Positions 1 to 10,447 are shown, counted from the stretch's first letter. The stretch: 64,000 bases of DNA from Pseudomonas thivervalensis (GCF_001269655.1 NZ_LHVE01000012.1:62001-126000), one strand, 5' to 3'. Translations and numbers: made by a program. The notes: generated from the letters alone by a model not told the origin.

Positions 1-1
1 C

Positions 2-2545
2 GACAAGCGTGGTCGGATCGTCATGTCCTGCATGACCCCCGCCACCGACGGCAGCTGGATCTCCATCGACGACGAAGAAGCGAAAGTGTTTCGCGCCAGC
101 GTCGTCGAATGGCTGATGACCAACCACCCTCACGACTGCCCGGTCTGTGAGGAAGGCGGCCACTGCCACCTGCAAGACATGACCGTGATGACCGGCCACA
201 ACGAGCGCCGTTATCGCTTCACCAAGCGCACCCACCAGAACCAGCAACTGGGCCCGTTCATCTCCCACGAGATGAACCGCTGCATCGCCTGCTACCGCTG
301 CGTGCGCTTCTACAAGGACTACGCCGGCGGCACCGACCTGGGCGTGTTCGGCGCCCACGACAACGTGTACTTCGGTCGCGTTGAAGACGGCACCCTGGAA
401 AGCGAGTTCTCCGGCAACCTCACCGAGGTCTGCCCGACCGGTGTGTTCACCGACAAGACGCACTCCGAGCGCTACAACCGCAAGTGGGACATGCAGTTCT
501 CGCCGAGCATCTGCCATGGCTGCTCCAGCGGCTGCAACATTTCCCCGGGCGAGCGCTACGGCGAGCTGCGTCGCATCGAAAACCGCTTCAACGGTTCGGT
601 CAACCAGTATTTCCTGTGTGACCGGGGCCGTTTCGGCTATGGCTACGTCAACCGCAAGGACCGCCCACGCCAGCCGCTGCTGGCAGGCGGCGCCACGCTG
701 AGCCTGGACGAAGCGCTGGACAAGGCCGCCGAGCTGCTGCGCGGACGCAACATTGTCGGCATCGGCTCGCCACGGGCCAGCCTGGAAAGCAACTACGCCC
801 TGCGTGAGCTGGTCGGCGCCGAACACTTCTACAGTGGCATCGAAGCCGGTGAGCTGGAACGCATCCGCCTGGTGCTGCAAGTGCTCAAGGACAGCCCGCT
901 GCCCGTGCCGACGATGCGCGACATCGAAGACCACGACGCGGTGTTCGTCCTTGGCGAAGACCTGACCCAGACCGCCGCCCGCATGGCCCTGGCCCTGCGC
1001 CAATCGGTCAAGGGCAAGGCCGAGGACATGGCCGACGCCATGCGCGTGCAGCCATGGCTCGACGCCGCCGTGAAGAACATCGGCCAGGACGCGCTGAACC
1101 CGCTGTTCATCGCCAGCCTCGCTGAAACCAAGCTCGACGACGTGGCCGAAGAATGCGTCCACGCCGCCCCGGACGACCTGGCCCGCATCGGCTTCGCCGT
1201 GGCGCACGCCCTGGACGCCAGCGCCCCGGCCGTCGACGGCCTGGACAGCGAAGCCGCCGCCCTGGCCCAACGCATCGCCGACGCCCTGCTGGCGGCCAAG
1301 CGCCCCTTGATCATTGCCGGCACCTCCCTGGGTTCCAAGGCCTTGATCGAAGCCGCCGCCAACATCGCCAAGGCCTTGAAGCTGCGCGAGAAGAACGGTT
1401 CCATCAGCCTGATCGTGCCGGAAGCCAACAGCCTCGGCCTGGCCATGCTCGGTGGCGAATCGGTCGATGCAGCCCTGCAAGCCGTGATCGACGGCAACGC
1501 CGACGCCATCGTGGTGCTGGAGAACGATCTGTTCACCCGCACTGACAAGGCCAAGGTCGATGCTGCGTTGAACGCCGCCAAGGTGGTGATCGTCGCCGAC
1601 CATCAGAAAACTGCCACCACCGACCGCGCCCACCTGGTGCTGCCGGCAGCGAGCTTCGCCGAAGGCGACGGTACGCTGGTCAGCCAGGAAGGTCGCGCCC
1701 AGCGCTTCTTCCAGGTGTTCGACCCGACTTACCTGGACGCCAGCATCCTGGTCCACGAAGGCTGGCGCTGGCTGCATGCCCTGCGCGCCACCCTGCTGGA
1801 CCAACCGATCGACTGGACGCAACTGGACCACGTCACCGCCGCCGTCGCTTCGAGCAGCCCGCAACTGGCTCGCATCGTCGATGCCGCGCCATCGGCCGCG
1901 TTCCGCATCAAGGGCCTGAAGCTGGCCCGCGAACCGCTGCGCTACTCCGGTCGCACCGCGATGCGCGCCAACATCAGCGTCCACGAACCCCGGACCTCCC
2001 AGGACAAGGACACCGCGTTCTCGTTCTCCATGGAAGGTTACTCGGGCTCCGCCGAACCGCGCTCGCAAGTGCCGTTCGCCTGGTCGCCGGGCTGGAACTC
2101 GCCGCAAGCCTGGAACAAGTTCCAGGACGAAGTCGGTGGTCACCTGCGTGCCGGTGACCCGGGCACCCGCCTGATCGAAAGCCAGGGCGATGGCCTGGGC
2201 TGGTTCGCCAGCGTTCCGCGCGCCTTCAACCCGGCGCCGGGCACTTGGCAGGTCGTGCCGTTCCATCACCTGTTCGGCAGCGAAGAGAACTCTTCCAAGG
2301 CCGCACCGGTGCAGGAACGCATCCCGGCCGCCTACGTGTCGCTGGCCAAGTCCGAAGCCGACCGCCTGGGCGTCAACGACGGTGCCCTGCTGAGCCTGAA
2401 CGTCGCCGGCCAGACCTTGCGTCTGCCGCTGCGCATCAATGAAGAACTGGGCGCCGGCCTGGTGGCCCTGCCGGCTGGCCTGGCGGGTATTCCACCGGCG
2501 ATTTTCGGCAAGACTGTCGACGGTCTGCAGGAGGCAGCGCAATGA
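2..2545 (+). CDS. nuoG: NADH-quinone oxidoreductase subunit G, 5' end outside the window
   Basis: This is the largest peripheral-arm subunit of respiratory complex I. It carries electrons from the NADH module through Fe-S clusters toward NuoI. The reading frame is open to the window edge (D-K-R-G-R-I-V before the first Met), so roughly the first 55-60 residues and most of the N-terminal 2Fe-2S ligands are missing. Visible motifs are HPHDCPVC...HC, CIACYRC, CPTG and CHGCSSGC, the Cys sets of the N4, N5 and N7 clusters. A long molybdopterin-oxidoreductase-like domain without obvious pterin chemistry follows. The stop overlaps the nuoH start (ATGA). The identity is clear from near end-to-end similarity to the E. 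coli protein as remembered; only the start is unknown. Confidence 0.98.
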   Translation, partial: DKRGRIVMSCMTPATDGSWISIDDEEAKVFRASVVEWLMTNHPHDCPVCEEGGHCHLQDMTVMTGHNERRYRFTKRTHQNQQLGPFISHEMNRCIACYRCVRFYKDYAGGTDLGVFGAHDNVYFGRVEDGTLESEFSGNLTEVCPTGVFTDKTHSERYNRKWDMQFSPSICHGCSSGCNISPGERYGELRRIENRFNGSVNQYFLCDRGRFGYGYVNRKDRPRQPLLAGGATLSLDEALDKAAELLRGRNIVGIGSPRASLESNYALRELVGAEHFYSGIEAGELERIRLVLQVLKDSPLPVPTMRDIEDHDAVFVLGEDLTQTAARMALALRQSVKGKAEDMADAMRVQPWLDAAVKNIGQDALNPLFIASLAETKLDDVAEECVHAAPDDLARIGFAVAHALDASAPAVDGLDSEAAALAQRIADALLAAKRPLIIAGTSLGSKALIEAAANIAKALKLREKNGSISLIVPEANSLGLAMLGGESVDAALQAVIDGNADAIVVLENDLFTRTDKAKVDAALNAAKVVIVADHQKTATTDRAHLVLPAASFAEGDGTLVSQEGRAQRFFQVFDPTYLDASILVHEGWRWLHALRATLLDQPIDWTQLDHVTAAVASSSPQLARIVDAAPSAAFRIKGLKLAREPLRYSGRTAMRANISVHEPRTSQDKDTAFSFSMEGYSGSAEPRSQVPFAWSPGWNSPQAWNKFQDEVGGHLRAGDPGTRLIESQGDGLGWFASVPRAFNPAPGTWQVVPFHHLFGSEENSSKAAPVQERIPAAYVSLAKSEADRLGVNDGALLSLNVAGQTLRLPLRINEELGAGLVALPAGLAGIPPAIFGKTVDGLQEAAQ

Positions 2546-3549
2546 GCTGGTTCACCCCTGAAGTGATCGCTGTGATCCTGACGGTCCTCAAGGCCATCGT
2601 GATCCTGCTGGCCGTGGTGGTCTGCGGCGCGTTGCTGAGCTTCGTCGAACGTCGCCTGCTGGGCTGGTGGCAGGACCGCTACGGTCCGAACCGCGTCGGT
2701 CCGTTCGGCATGTTCCAGATCGCCGCCGACATGATCAAGATGTTCTTCAAGGAAGACTGGACACCACCGTTTGCCGACAAGGTGATCTTCACCCTGGCAC
2801 CGATCGTGGCCATGAGCGCCTTGCTGATTGCCTTCGCGATCATCCCGATCACCCCGACCTGGGGCGTGGCGGACCTGAACATCGGCCTGCTGTTCTTCTT
2901 CGCCATGGCCGGCCTGTCGGTGTACGCGGTGCTGTTCGCCGGTTGGTCGAGCAACAACAAGTTCGCCCTGCTGGGCAGCCTGCGGGCCTCGGCCCAGACC
3001 GTGTCCTACGAAGTGTTCATGGGCCTGGCGCTCATGGGCATCGTGATCCAGGCCGGCTCGTTCAACATGCGCGACATCGTCGAGTACCAGGCCCAGAACC
3101 TGTGGTTCATCATTCCGCAGTTCTTCGGTTTCTGTACCTTCTTCATCGCTGGCGTGGCCGTGACTCACCGTCACCCCTTCGACCAGCCGGAAGCGGAGCA
3201 GGAACTGGCCGACGGTTACCACATTGAATATGCCGGCATGAAATGGGGCATGTTCTTCGTCGGTGAATACATCGGCATCATCCTGATCTCGGCGCTGCTG
3301 GTAACGCTGTTCTTCGGTGGCTGGCACGGTCCGTTCGGCATCCTGCCGCAACTGTCCTTCGTCTGGTTCGCGCTGAAGACCGCGTTCTTCATCATGCTGT
3401 TCGTCCTGCTGCGCGCCTCGATCCCGCGCCCACGCTACGACCAGGTGATGGACTTCAGCTGGAAATTCTGCCTGCCGCTGACCCTGATCAACATGCTGGT
3501 GACCGCTGCGATCGTTTTGATGAACGCGCCTGCGGCCGCGGTTCAGTGA
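2542..3549 (+). CDS. nuoH: NADH-quinone oxidoreductase subunit H
   Basis: This 335-residue polytopic membrane subunit of complex I helps form the quinone-binding chamber at the junction of the peripheral and membrane arms. Eight or more hydrophobic segments are visible. The conserved cytoplasmic loops include ERRLLGWWQDRYGPNRVGP near residues 35-53 and HPFDQPEAEQEL in the middle of the protein. The length is normal for the family. The ATG overlaps the nuoG stop by four bases, so translation is probably coupled. Confidence 0.98.
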   Translation: MSWFTPEVIAVILTVLKAIVILLAVVVCGALLSFVERRLLGWWQDRYGPNRVGPFGMFQIAADMIKMFFKEDWTPPFADKVIFTLAPIVAMSALLIAFAIIPITPTWGVADLNIGLLFFFAMAGLSVYAVLFAGWSSNNKFALLGSLRASAQTVSYEVFMGLALMGIVIQAGSFNMRDIVEYQAQNLWFIIPQFFGFCTFFIAGVAVTHRHPFDQPEAEQELADGYHIEYAGMKWGMFFVGEYIGIILISALLVTLFFGGWHGPFGILPQLSFVWFALKTAFFIMLFVLLRASIPRPRYDQVMDFSWKFCLPLTLINMLVTAAIVLMNAPAAAVQ

Positions 3550-3560
3550 GGATTTGACCC

Positions 3561-4109
3561 ATGTTCAAATATATTGGCGACATCGTTAAGGGTACCGGTA
3601 CCCAACTGCGAAGCCTGGTCATGATCTTCGGCCATGGCTTTCGCAAGCGCGACACCCTGCAATACCCGGAAGAGCCGGTCTACCTGGCGCCACGCTACCG
3701 TGGTCGCATCGTCCTGACCCGCGACCCCGACGGCGAGGAACGCTGCGTGGCCTGCAACCTGTGCGCCGTGGCGTGCCCGGTGGGTTGCATCTCGCTGCAG
3801 AAAGCTGAAACCGAAGACGGTCGCTGGTACCCGGACTTCTTCCGCATCAACTTCTCGCGCTGCATTTTCTGCGGCCTCTGCGAGGAAGCCTGCCCGACCA
3901 CCGCGATCCAGCTCACGCCGGATTTCGAAATGGCCGAGTTCAAACGTCAGGACCTGGTGTACGAGAAAGAAGATCTGCTGATTTCCGGTCCCGGTAAAAA
4001 CCCTGATTACAACTTCTATCGTGTTGCAGGTATGGCCATTGCCGGTAAGCCAAAAGGCGCCGCGCAGAACGAAGCCGAACCGATCAACGTGAAGAGCTTG
4101 CTGCCTTAA
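3561..4109 (+). CDS. nuoI: NADH-quinone oxidoreductase subunit I (8Fe ferredoxin)
   Basis: This 182-residue subunit carries the two tetranuclear clusters (N6a and N6b) that pass electrons to cluster N2 and quinone. Two ferredoxin signatures are seen, CVACNLCAVACPVGC and CIFCGLCEEACPT, with the spacing expected for 2[4Fe-4S]. The start ATG lies 11 bases after the nuoH stop, behind a GAGGATTT ribosome site. The length is typical of pseudomonads and enterobacteria. Confidence 0.98.
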   Translation: MFKYIGDIVKGTGTQLRSLVMIFGHGFRKRDTLQYPEEPVYLAPRYRGRIVLTRDPDGEERCVACNLCAVACPVGCISLQKAETEDGRWYPDFFRINFSRCIFCGLCEEACPTTAIQLTPDFEMAEFKRQDLVYEKEDLLISGPGKNPDYNFYRVAGMAIAGKPKGAAQNEAEPINVKSLLP

Positions 4110-4118
4110 GGAAGAAAG

Positions 4119-4619
4119 ATGGAATTCGCTTTCTATTTCGCATCGGGTATCGCGGTGGTGTCCACGCTTCGTGTGGTCACCAACACCAACCCCGTGCACG
4201 CCCTGCTCTACCTGATCATTTCGCTGATCGCCGTGGCCATGACCTTCTTCGCCCTCGGCGCGCCGTTCGCCGGTGCCCTGGAAGTGATCGCCTACGCTGG
4301 CGCCATCATGGTGCTGTTCGTGTTCGTGGTGATGATGCTCAACCTCGGCCCCGCCGCGGTCCAGCAGGAACGCACCTGGCTCAAGCCTGGCATCTGGGCT
4401 GGACCGGTGATCCTGTCCGCCCTGCTGCTGGGTGAACTGCTGTATGTGCTGTTCGCTCACCAGAGCGGCCAGGCCATCGGCCACACCACCGTAGACGCCA
4501 AGGCCGTGGGCATCAGCCTGTTCGGTCCGTACCTGTTGGTGGTCGAACTCGCCTCGATGCTGCTGCTTGCCGCAGCCGTCACGGCGTTCCATTTGGGCCG
4601 TAACGAGGCGAAGGAGTAA
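4119..4619 (+). CDS. nuoJ: NADH-quinone oxidoreductase subunit J
   Basis: This 166-residue membrane subunit of complex I has five predicted transmembrane helices. It takes part in coupling electron transfer to proton pumping. The conserved [20 protein letters not shown] stretch (third helix, known for a pi-bulge in the family) is present near residues 50-70. It starts nine bases after nuoI behind AAGGAAG. Confidence 0.97.
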
Positions 4620-4623
4620 TCAC

Positions 4624-4932
4624 ATGCCTGCTATCCCTCTCGAGCATGGTCTGGCGGTTGCCGGCATCCTGTTCTGCCTCGGTCTGGTCGGCCTGATGGT
4701 CCGCCGCAACATCCTGTTCGTGCTGATGAGCCTGGAGGTCATGATGAATGCCTCCGCCCTGGCCTTCATCGTCGCGGGCGCTCGCTGGGCGCAACCGGAT
4801 GGACAGATCATGTTCATCCTGGTGATCAGCCTGGCAGCCGCCGAGGCCAGTATCGGCCTGGCGATCCTGTTGCAGCTGTATCGCCGCTTCCACACTCTCG
4901 ATATTGACGCTGCCAGCGAGATGCGCGGATGA
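4624..4932 (+). CDS. nuoK: NADH-quinone oxidoreductase subunit K
   Basis: This 102-residue membrane subunit of complex I has three helices and belongs to the MrpC-like family. The frame is open further upstream, but the ATG at 4624 is chosen because AAGGAG lies just before it and because the protein then begins [10 protein letters not shown] like known NuoK. Two conserved membrane glutamates, in SLEVMMNA and AAAEASIGL, are present. The stop overlaps the nuoL start. Confidence 0.97.
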
Positions 4933-6782
4933 ACCTTCTCTTCCTGACTTTCATATTTCCTCTTGTCGGTTTCCTGCTGCTGTCGTTCTCCCGTGGACGC
5001 TGGTCGGAAAACCTGTCGGCGCTGGTGGGCGTGGGTTCCATTGGCCTGTCTGCCATCGTCACCGCCTACGTGATCTGGCAATTCAACGTCGCCCCGCCGG
5101 AAGGTGGCCGATACGTGCAGGTGCTGTGGCAGTGGATGGCGGTGGAAGGCTTCACGCCGAACTTCGCCCTCTACCTGGACGGCCTGTCGGTGACCATGCT
5201 CGGCGTGGTGGTCGGCGTGGGTTTCCTGATCCACTTGTTCGCCTCCTGGTACATGCGCGGTGAAGCCGGTTACTCGCGCTTCTTCGCCTACACCAACCTG
5301 TTCATCGCCAGCATGCTGTTCCTGGTGCTCGGCGATAACCTGTTGTTCCTGTACTTCGGCTGGGAAGGCGTGGGCCTGTGCTCGTACCTGTTGATCGGTT
5401 TCTACTACAGCAACCGCAACAACGGGAACGCCGCACTCAAGGCGTTCATCGTGACCCGGATCGGCGACGTGTTCATGGCCATCGGCCTGTTCATCCTGTT
5501 CCAGCAACTGGGCACGCTGAATATCCAGGAACTGCTGGTCAAGGCACCCGAGCACTTCAAGGTCGGTGACTTCTGGATCGTCCTGGCGACCCTGATGCTG
5601 CTGGGCGGCGCCGTCGGTAAATCCGCGCAACTGCCGCTGCAAACCTGGTTGGCGGACGCGATGGCCGGCCCGACCCCGGTCTCGGCACTGATCCACGCCG
5701 CGACCATGGTGACCGCCGGTGTCTACCTGATCGCCCGTACCCACGGCCTGTTCGCCCTGGCGCCGGACATCCTGCACCTGGTCGGCATCGTTGGTGGCGT
5801 GACCCTGGTCCTGGCCGGTTTTGCCGCCCTGGTCCAGACCGACATCAAGCGCATCCTCGCCTACTCGACCATGAGCCAGATCGGCTACATGTTCCTGGCC
5901 CTGGGCGTCGGTGCCTGGGAAGGCGCGATCTTCCACCTGATGACCCACGCCTTCTTCAAGGCGCTGCTGTTCCTCGCGTCCGGTGCGGTGATCGTGGCCT
6001 GCCACCACGAGCAGAACATCTTCAAGATGGGCGGCCTGTGGAAGAAACTGCCACTGGCCTACGCCAGCTTCATCGTCGGCGGCGCGGCCCTGGCGGCCCT
6101 GCCTCTGGTGACCGCCGGTTTCTACTCCAAGGACGAAATCCTCTGGGAAGCGTTCGCCAGCGGTAACCAGGCACTGCTTTATGCCGGCCTGGTGGGTGCG
6201 TTCATGACTTCGCTGTACACCTTCCGCCTGATCTTCATCGCGTTCCACGGTGAAGCCAAGACCGAAGCCCACGCCGGCCACGGCATCGCCCACTGGCTGC
6301 CCCTGTCGGTGCTGATCGTGCTGTCGACCTTCGTCGGCGCCCTGATCACTCCACCGCTGGCCGATGTGCTGCCGCAAAGCGTCGGCCATGCCGGCGGCGA
6401 AGCCAAGCACAGCCTGGAAATCGCCTCGGGCGCCATCGCCCTGGCGGGCATCCTGCTGGCCGCCCTGCTGTTCCTCGGCAAGCGCCGCTTTGTCACGGCA
6501 GTCGCCAACAGCGGCATCGGGCGCTTCCTTTCGGCCTGGTGGTTCGCTGCCTGGGGCTTCGATTGGATCTACGACAAACTGTTCGTCAAGCCATACCTTG
6601 CGATCAGCCACATTCTGCGCAAAGACCCGCTCGACCAGACCATTGGCCTGATCCCGCGCATGGCCAAGGGCGGCCACACTGCCCTGAGCCGTACCGAGAC
6701 CGGTCAACTGCGTTGGTATGCGGCTTCCATGGCGGCTGGCGCCGTGCTGGTTATCGGCGCCATCGTGCTGGTAGCGGTCTGA
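4929..6782 (+). CDS. nuoL: NADH-quinone oxidoreductase subunit L (antiporter-like)
   Basis: This 617-residue distal proton-pumping subunit of complex I is related to Mrp antiporters. The sequence shows 14 or more hydrophobic segments, the [18 protein letters not shown] motif with its conserved Glu, and [20 protein letters not shown] with the key Lys/His residues around it. The C-terminal part contains the long lateral helix region that bridges the other antiporter-like subunits. The start overlaps the nuoK stop by four bases. Confidence 0.98.
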
Positions 6783-6821
6783 TATGAACCTTGCGAACTT
6801 GCGAAAGGAAACGAGCCCGTC

Positions 6822-8354
6822 ATGATTCTGCCCTGGCTAATCCTGATCCCCTTCATCGGCGGCCTGCTGTGCTGGATCGCGGAGCGCTCCAGCTCCACGC
6901 TCCCGCGCTGGATTGCGCTGCTGACCATGTCCCTGGAACTCGCGCTCGGCCTCTGGCTGTGGGCGACCGGCGACTATTCATTTGCACCGGCCCCTGGCGC
7001 AGATCCGACCTGGGCGCTTGAGTTCAAGCACGCCTGGATCGCGCGCTTCGGCATCAGCGTGCACCTGGCCCTCGACGGCCTGTCGCTGTTGATGATCCTG
7101 CTGACCGGCCTGCTGGGTATCCTCTCGGTACTCTGCTCCTGGAAAGAGATCCAGCGTCACGTCGGTTTCTTCCACCTGAACCTGATGTGGATCCTGGGCG
7201 GTGTCGTCGGCGTGTTCCTGGCGCTGGACCTGTTCATGTTCTTCTTCTTCTGGGAAATGATGCTGGTGCCGATGTACTTCCTCATCGCGCTCTGGGGTCA
7301 CAGTTCTTCGGACGGCAAGAAAACCCGGATCTACGCGGCGACCAAGTTCTTCATCTTCACCCAGGCTTCCGGCCTGATCATGTTGGTGGCGATCCTTGGC
7401 CTGGTGCTGGTCAACTTCAACAACACCGGCGTGATCACCTTCAACTACGCCGACCTGTTGAAAGTGCAGATGTCCAAGACCACCGAGTACGTGCTGATGC
7501 TCGGCTTCTTCATCGCCTTCGCGGTGAAGCTGCCGGTGGTGCCGTTCCACTCCTGGCTGCCGGACGCCCACGCCCAGGCGCCGACCGCCGGTTCCGTGGA
7601 CCTGGCGGGTATCTTGCTCAAGACCGCGGCCTACGGCCTGTTGCGCTTCGCCCTGCCGCTGTTCCCCAATGCCTCGGCCGAGTTCGCGCCGATTGCCATG
7701 ACCCTGGGCCTGATCGGGATTTTCTACGGTGCGTTCCTGGCGTTCGCCCAGACCGACATCAAGCGCCTGATCGCCTTCTCCAGCGTTTCGCACATGGGCT
7801 TCGTGCTGATCGGGATCTACTCCGGCAGCCAACTGGCCCTGCAAGGCGCGGTGATCCAGATGCTCGCCCACGGCCTGTCGGCTGCGGCGCTGTTTATCCT
7901 CAGCGGTCAGCTGTACGAGCGCCTGCATACCCGGGACATGCGTGAAATGGGCGGCATCTGGTCGCGCATCGCCTACCTGCCGGCCATCAGCCTGTTCTTC
8001 GCAGCCGCTTCCCTGGGCTTGCCGGGCACCGGCAACTTCGTCGGCGAGTTCCTGATCCTGATCGGCTCGTTCGTCAGCGCGCCATGGATCACCGCGATCG
8101 CCACGTCCGGCCTGGTGTTCGGTTCGGTCTACTCGCTGATCATGATCCACCGTGCCTACTTCGGTCCGGCCAAGTCGGATGAAGTGTTGCGTGGCATGGA
8201 CGGTCGCGAACTGATCATGGTGCTCGGCCTTGCGGTGCTGCTGGTTTACCTCGGCGTCTACCCGCAACCGTTCCTCGACACCTCTGCCGCCACGATGCAT
8301 GGCGTGCAGCAGTGGCTCGGCACCGCCTTCTCTCAACTCGCTTCGGCCCGGTAA
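6822..8354 (+). CDS. nuoM: NADH-quinone oxidoreductase subunit M (antiporter-like)
   Basis: This 510-residue antiporter-like proton-pumping membrane subunit of complex I has FFWEMMLVPMYFLIALWG and HSWLPDAHAQAPTAGSVDLA as family signatures. The ATG at 6822 follows AAAGGAAACG. The 39-base gap to nuoL is the largest within this operon. The length matches the enteric protein. Confidence 0.98.
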   Translation: MILPWLILIPFIGGLLCWIAERSSSTLPRWIALLTMSLELALGLWLWATGDYSFAPAPGADPTWALEFKHAWIARFGISVHLALDGLSLLMILLTGLLGILSVLCSWKEIQRHVGFFHLNLMWILGGVVGVFLALDLFMFFFFWEMMLVPMYFLIALWGHSSSDGKKTRIYAATKFFIFTQASGLIMLVAILGLVLVNFNNTGVITFNYADLLKVQMSKTTEYVLMLGFFIAFAVKLPVVPFHSWLPDAHAQAPTAGSVDLAGILLKTAAYGLLRFALPLFPNASAEFAPIAMTLGLIGIFYGAFLAFAQTDIKRLIAFSSVSHMGFVLIGIYSGSQLALQGAVIQMLAHGLSAAALFILSGQLYERLHTRDMREMGGIWSRIAYLPAISLFFAAASLGLPGTGNFVGEFLILIGSFVSAPWITAIATSGLVFGSVYSLIMIHRAYFGPAKSDEVLRGMDGRELIMVLGLAVLLVYLGVYPQPFLDTSAATMHGVQQWLGTAFSQLASAR

Positions 8355-8361
8355 GAGCGCT

Positions 8362-9825
8362 ATGGAATTCACGATTCAACACTTTATCGCGCTTGCGCCG
8401 CTGTTGATCACCAGCGCCACGATCATCGTGGTGATGCTGGCGATCGCCTGGCGGCGCAATCACTCACAGACCTTCCTGCTGTCGGTGGCGGGGCTGAATC
8501 TGGCCTTGCTGTCGATCTTGCCGGCCCTGAAAGTCGCGCCACTGGCGGTCACGCCGCTGATCCAGATCGACAGCTTCGCTTGCCTCTACATGGCGTTGAT
8601 CCTGGTCGCCACCCTGGCCTGCGTCACCCTCGCCCACGCCTACCTCGGCGATGGCGGTTCGGGTTACCCGGGCAACCGCGAAGAACTGTACCTGCTGATC
8701 CTGATGGCTGCCGCCGGTGGCCTGGTGCTGGTCAGCTCGCAGCACCTGGCCAGCCTGTTCATCGGCCTGGAACTGCTGTCGGTGCCGGTCTACGGCCTGG
8801 TGGCCTACGCCTTCTTCAACAAGCGCTCCCTGGAAGCCGGCATCAAGTACATGGTGCTGTCGGCGGCCGGTTCCGCGTTCCTGTTGTTCGGCATGGCCCT
8901 GCTCTACGCCGAAGCCGGCACCCTGAGCTTCGTCGGCATCGGCCAGGCCCTGGCGGCCACCGGCCTGCCTAGCCCGATCGCGCAACTGGGCCTGGGCATG
9001 ATGCTGATCGGCCTGGCGTTCAAACTGTCGCTGGTCCCGTTCCACCTCTGGACCCCGGACGTCTACGAAGGCGCCCCGGCGCCGGTGGCGGCGTTCCTGG
9101 CCACGGCTTCGAAAGTGGCGGTGTTCGCGGTCATGGTGCGGCTGTTCCAGATCTCGCCAGTGGCCAGCAGCGGCGTGCTGAGCAACGTGCTGACCATCAT
9201 CGCCATCGCGTCGATCCTGTTCGGTAACCTGCTGGCACTGACCCAGAGCAACCTCAAGCGTCTGCTGGGTTACTCGTCCATCGCCCACTTCGGCTACCTG
9301 CTGATCGCCCTGATCGCCAGCAAGGGCCTGGCCGTGGAAGCCATTGGCGTGTACCTGGTCACCTACGTGATCACCAGCCTCGGCGCGTTCGGCGTGATCA
9401 CCCTGATGTCCTCGCCGTACAACGGCCGCGACGCCGACGCCCTGTACGAATACCGCGGCCTGTTCTGGCGCCGTCCGTACCTGACCGCCGTGCTGACCGT
9501 GATGATGCTGTCCCTGGCCGGCATCCCGCTGACCGCCGGCTTCATCGGCAAGTTCTACATCATCGCCACCGGCGTCGAGGCCCACCAATGGTGGCTGGTC
9601 GGCTCCCTGGTGCTGGGCAGTGCCATCGGCGTGTTCTACTACCTGCGCGTCATGGTCACCCTGTATTTGATGGAACCGAACCTGCGTCGCCACGATGCCG
9701 AGTTGCACTGGGAACAGAAAGCAGGCGGCGTGATGCTGCTGGCCATCGCTGTGTTGGCGTTCTTCCTGGGCGTGTACCCGCAGCCATTGCTGACGTTGGT
9801 TCAGCAGGCTGGGTTGACGGGTTGA
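8362..9825 (+). CDS. nuoN: NADH-quinone oxidoreductase subunit N (antiporter-like)
   Basis: This is the 487-residue third antiporter-like subunit of complex I and the last gene of the operon. The frame opens upstream inside nuoM, but the ATG at 8362, seven bases after the nuoM stop, gives a protein beginning M-E-F-T-I-Q-H-F of the expected length (about 485). Typical stretches are HLASLFIGLELLSVPVYGL and PFHLWTPDVYEGAPAPVAAF. A terminator follows 20 bases after the stop. Confidence 0.97.
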   Translation: MEFTIQHFIALAPLLITSATIIVVMLAIAWRRNHSQTFLLSVAGLNLALLSILPALKVAPLAVTPLIQIDSFACLYMALILVATLACVTLAHAYLGDGGSGYPGNREELYLLILMAAAGGLVLVSSQHLASLFIGLELLSVPVYGLVAYAFFNKRSLEAGIKYMVLSAAGSAFLLFGMALLYAEAGTLSFVGIGQALAATGLPSPIAQLGLGMMLIGLAFKLSLVPFHLWTPDVYEGAPAPVAAFLATASKVAVFAVMVRLFQISPVASSGVLSNVLTIIAIASILFGNLLALTQSNLKRLLGYSSIAHFGYLLIALIASKGLAVEAIGVYLVTYVITSLGAFGVITLMSSPYNGRDADALYEYRGLFWRRPYLTAVLTVMMLSLAGIPLTAGFIGKFYIIATGVEAHQWWLVGSLVLGSAIGVFYYLRVMVTLYLMEPNLRRHDAELHWEQKAGGVMLLAIAVLAFFLGVYPQPLLTLVQQAGLTG

Positions 9826-9845
9826 TTGCCTGAGCGTCACCGAAC

Positions 9846-9881
9846 AAAAATGCCCGTTTCGTGAGATGCGGGCATTTTTTT
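9846..9881 (+). terminator. Rho-independent terminator of the nuo operon
   Basis: A perfect 11-bp stem, AAAAATGCCCG / CGGGCATTTTT, has a 12-base loop and ends in a run of seven T. It lies 20 bases after the nuoN stop and is the only strong intrinsic terminator of this kind in the first 10 kb. Confidence 0.93.
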
Positions 9882-9905
9882 GAGCAGGATTCGAGTGATC
9901 AAAAA

Positions 9906-10030
9906 CCGTGGCGAGGGAGCTTGCTCCCGCTAGGCTGCGCAGCAGCCTCGATCAGCTCAACACGGACCATCGGGTAAACGAACGTTACGACTGCTACGCA
10001 GCCGAGCGGGAGCAAGCTCCCTCGCCACGG
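9906..10030. repeat. REPIN, GTGGCGAGG family
   Basis: Two inverted REP units, GTGGCGAGGGAGCTTGCTCC and its complement, flank about 75 bases of spacer with an internal GGCTGCGCAGCAGCC hairpin. This is the standard REPIN layout of the P. fluorescens group. It sits between the nuo terminator and the next gene. The same family recurs near 12.3, 15.2, 18.3 and 52.8 kb. Confidence 0.9.
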
Positions 10031-10183
10031 GTTTGGTGTTTTTTCTGAAAGTGAGACGGTTTCTTATTACATCTGATAGTTTGCCGCAGCGAATATCGAC
10101 AACAATCATCTACGATCATCCTTCAGAAGCGACTGCCTCAGAAAACAGGGCGTGTACCGCCAACTGCAATGGAGAAATCCGCC

Positions 10184-10438
10184 ATGACAGCCACCACGAA
10201 AACCCGGTCGGTTACAGCTCACGTCCCGGTGCACCTGGCCGAAAAAGTCGACTTGATGGCCGAACGCCTCGGGCGCTCCAAGGATTGGATCGTTAAACAA
10301 GCGCTATCTGCCTGGATAAACCAGGAAGAGGAACGCAGTCTCCTGACTCATGAGGCCTTGGCCGATGTTGACACTGGCCGAGTGATTGACCACCAGGCAG
10401 TCCAGGCTTGGGCCGATAGTCTCAACGGGGATCGATAA
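10184..10438 (+). CDS. CopG/ParD-like ribbon-helix-helix antitoxin, apparently orphan
   Basis: This 84-residue protein has an N-terminal ribbon-helix-helix DNA-binding fold (residues 8-50: the beta strand RSVTAHVPV, then helices with ERLGRSKDWIVKQAL) and an acidic C-terminal tail ending in DHQAVQAWADSL, the part that normally wraps a ParE toxin. The ATG at 10184 is chosen over an in-frame ATG at 10169 because GGAGAA lies nine bases before it. In related genomes such antitoxins are followed at once by a parE-type toxin. Here no intact toxin follows, only a short decayed stretch (see the next entry). It could still autoregulate or act as an anti-addiction factor. Confidence 0.85.
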   Translation: MTATTKTRSVTAHVPVHLAEKVDLMAERLGRSKDWIVKQALSAWINQEEERSLLTHEALADVDTGRVIDHQAVQAWADSLNGDR

Positions 10439-10447
10439 CTTCGGCTC

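Noticed and set aside
4620..6707. Long minus-strand open frame across nuoK and nuoL
   Set aside because: It is antisense to two certain complex I genes, its composition is dominated by Gln, Asp, His and Arg, and it has no family match.
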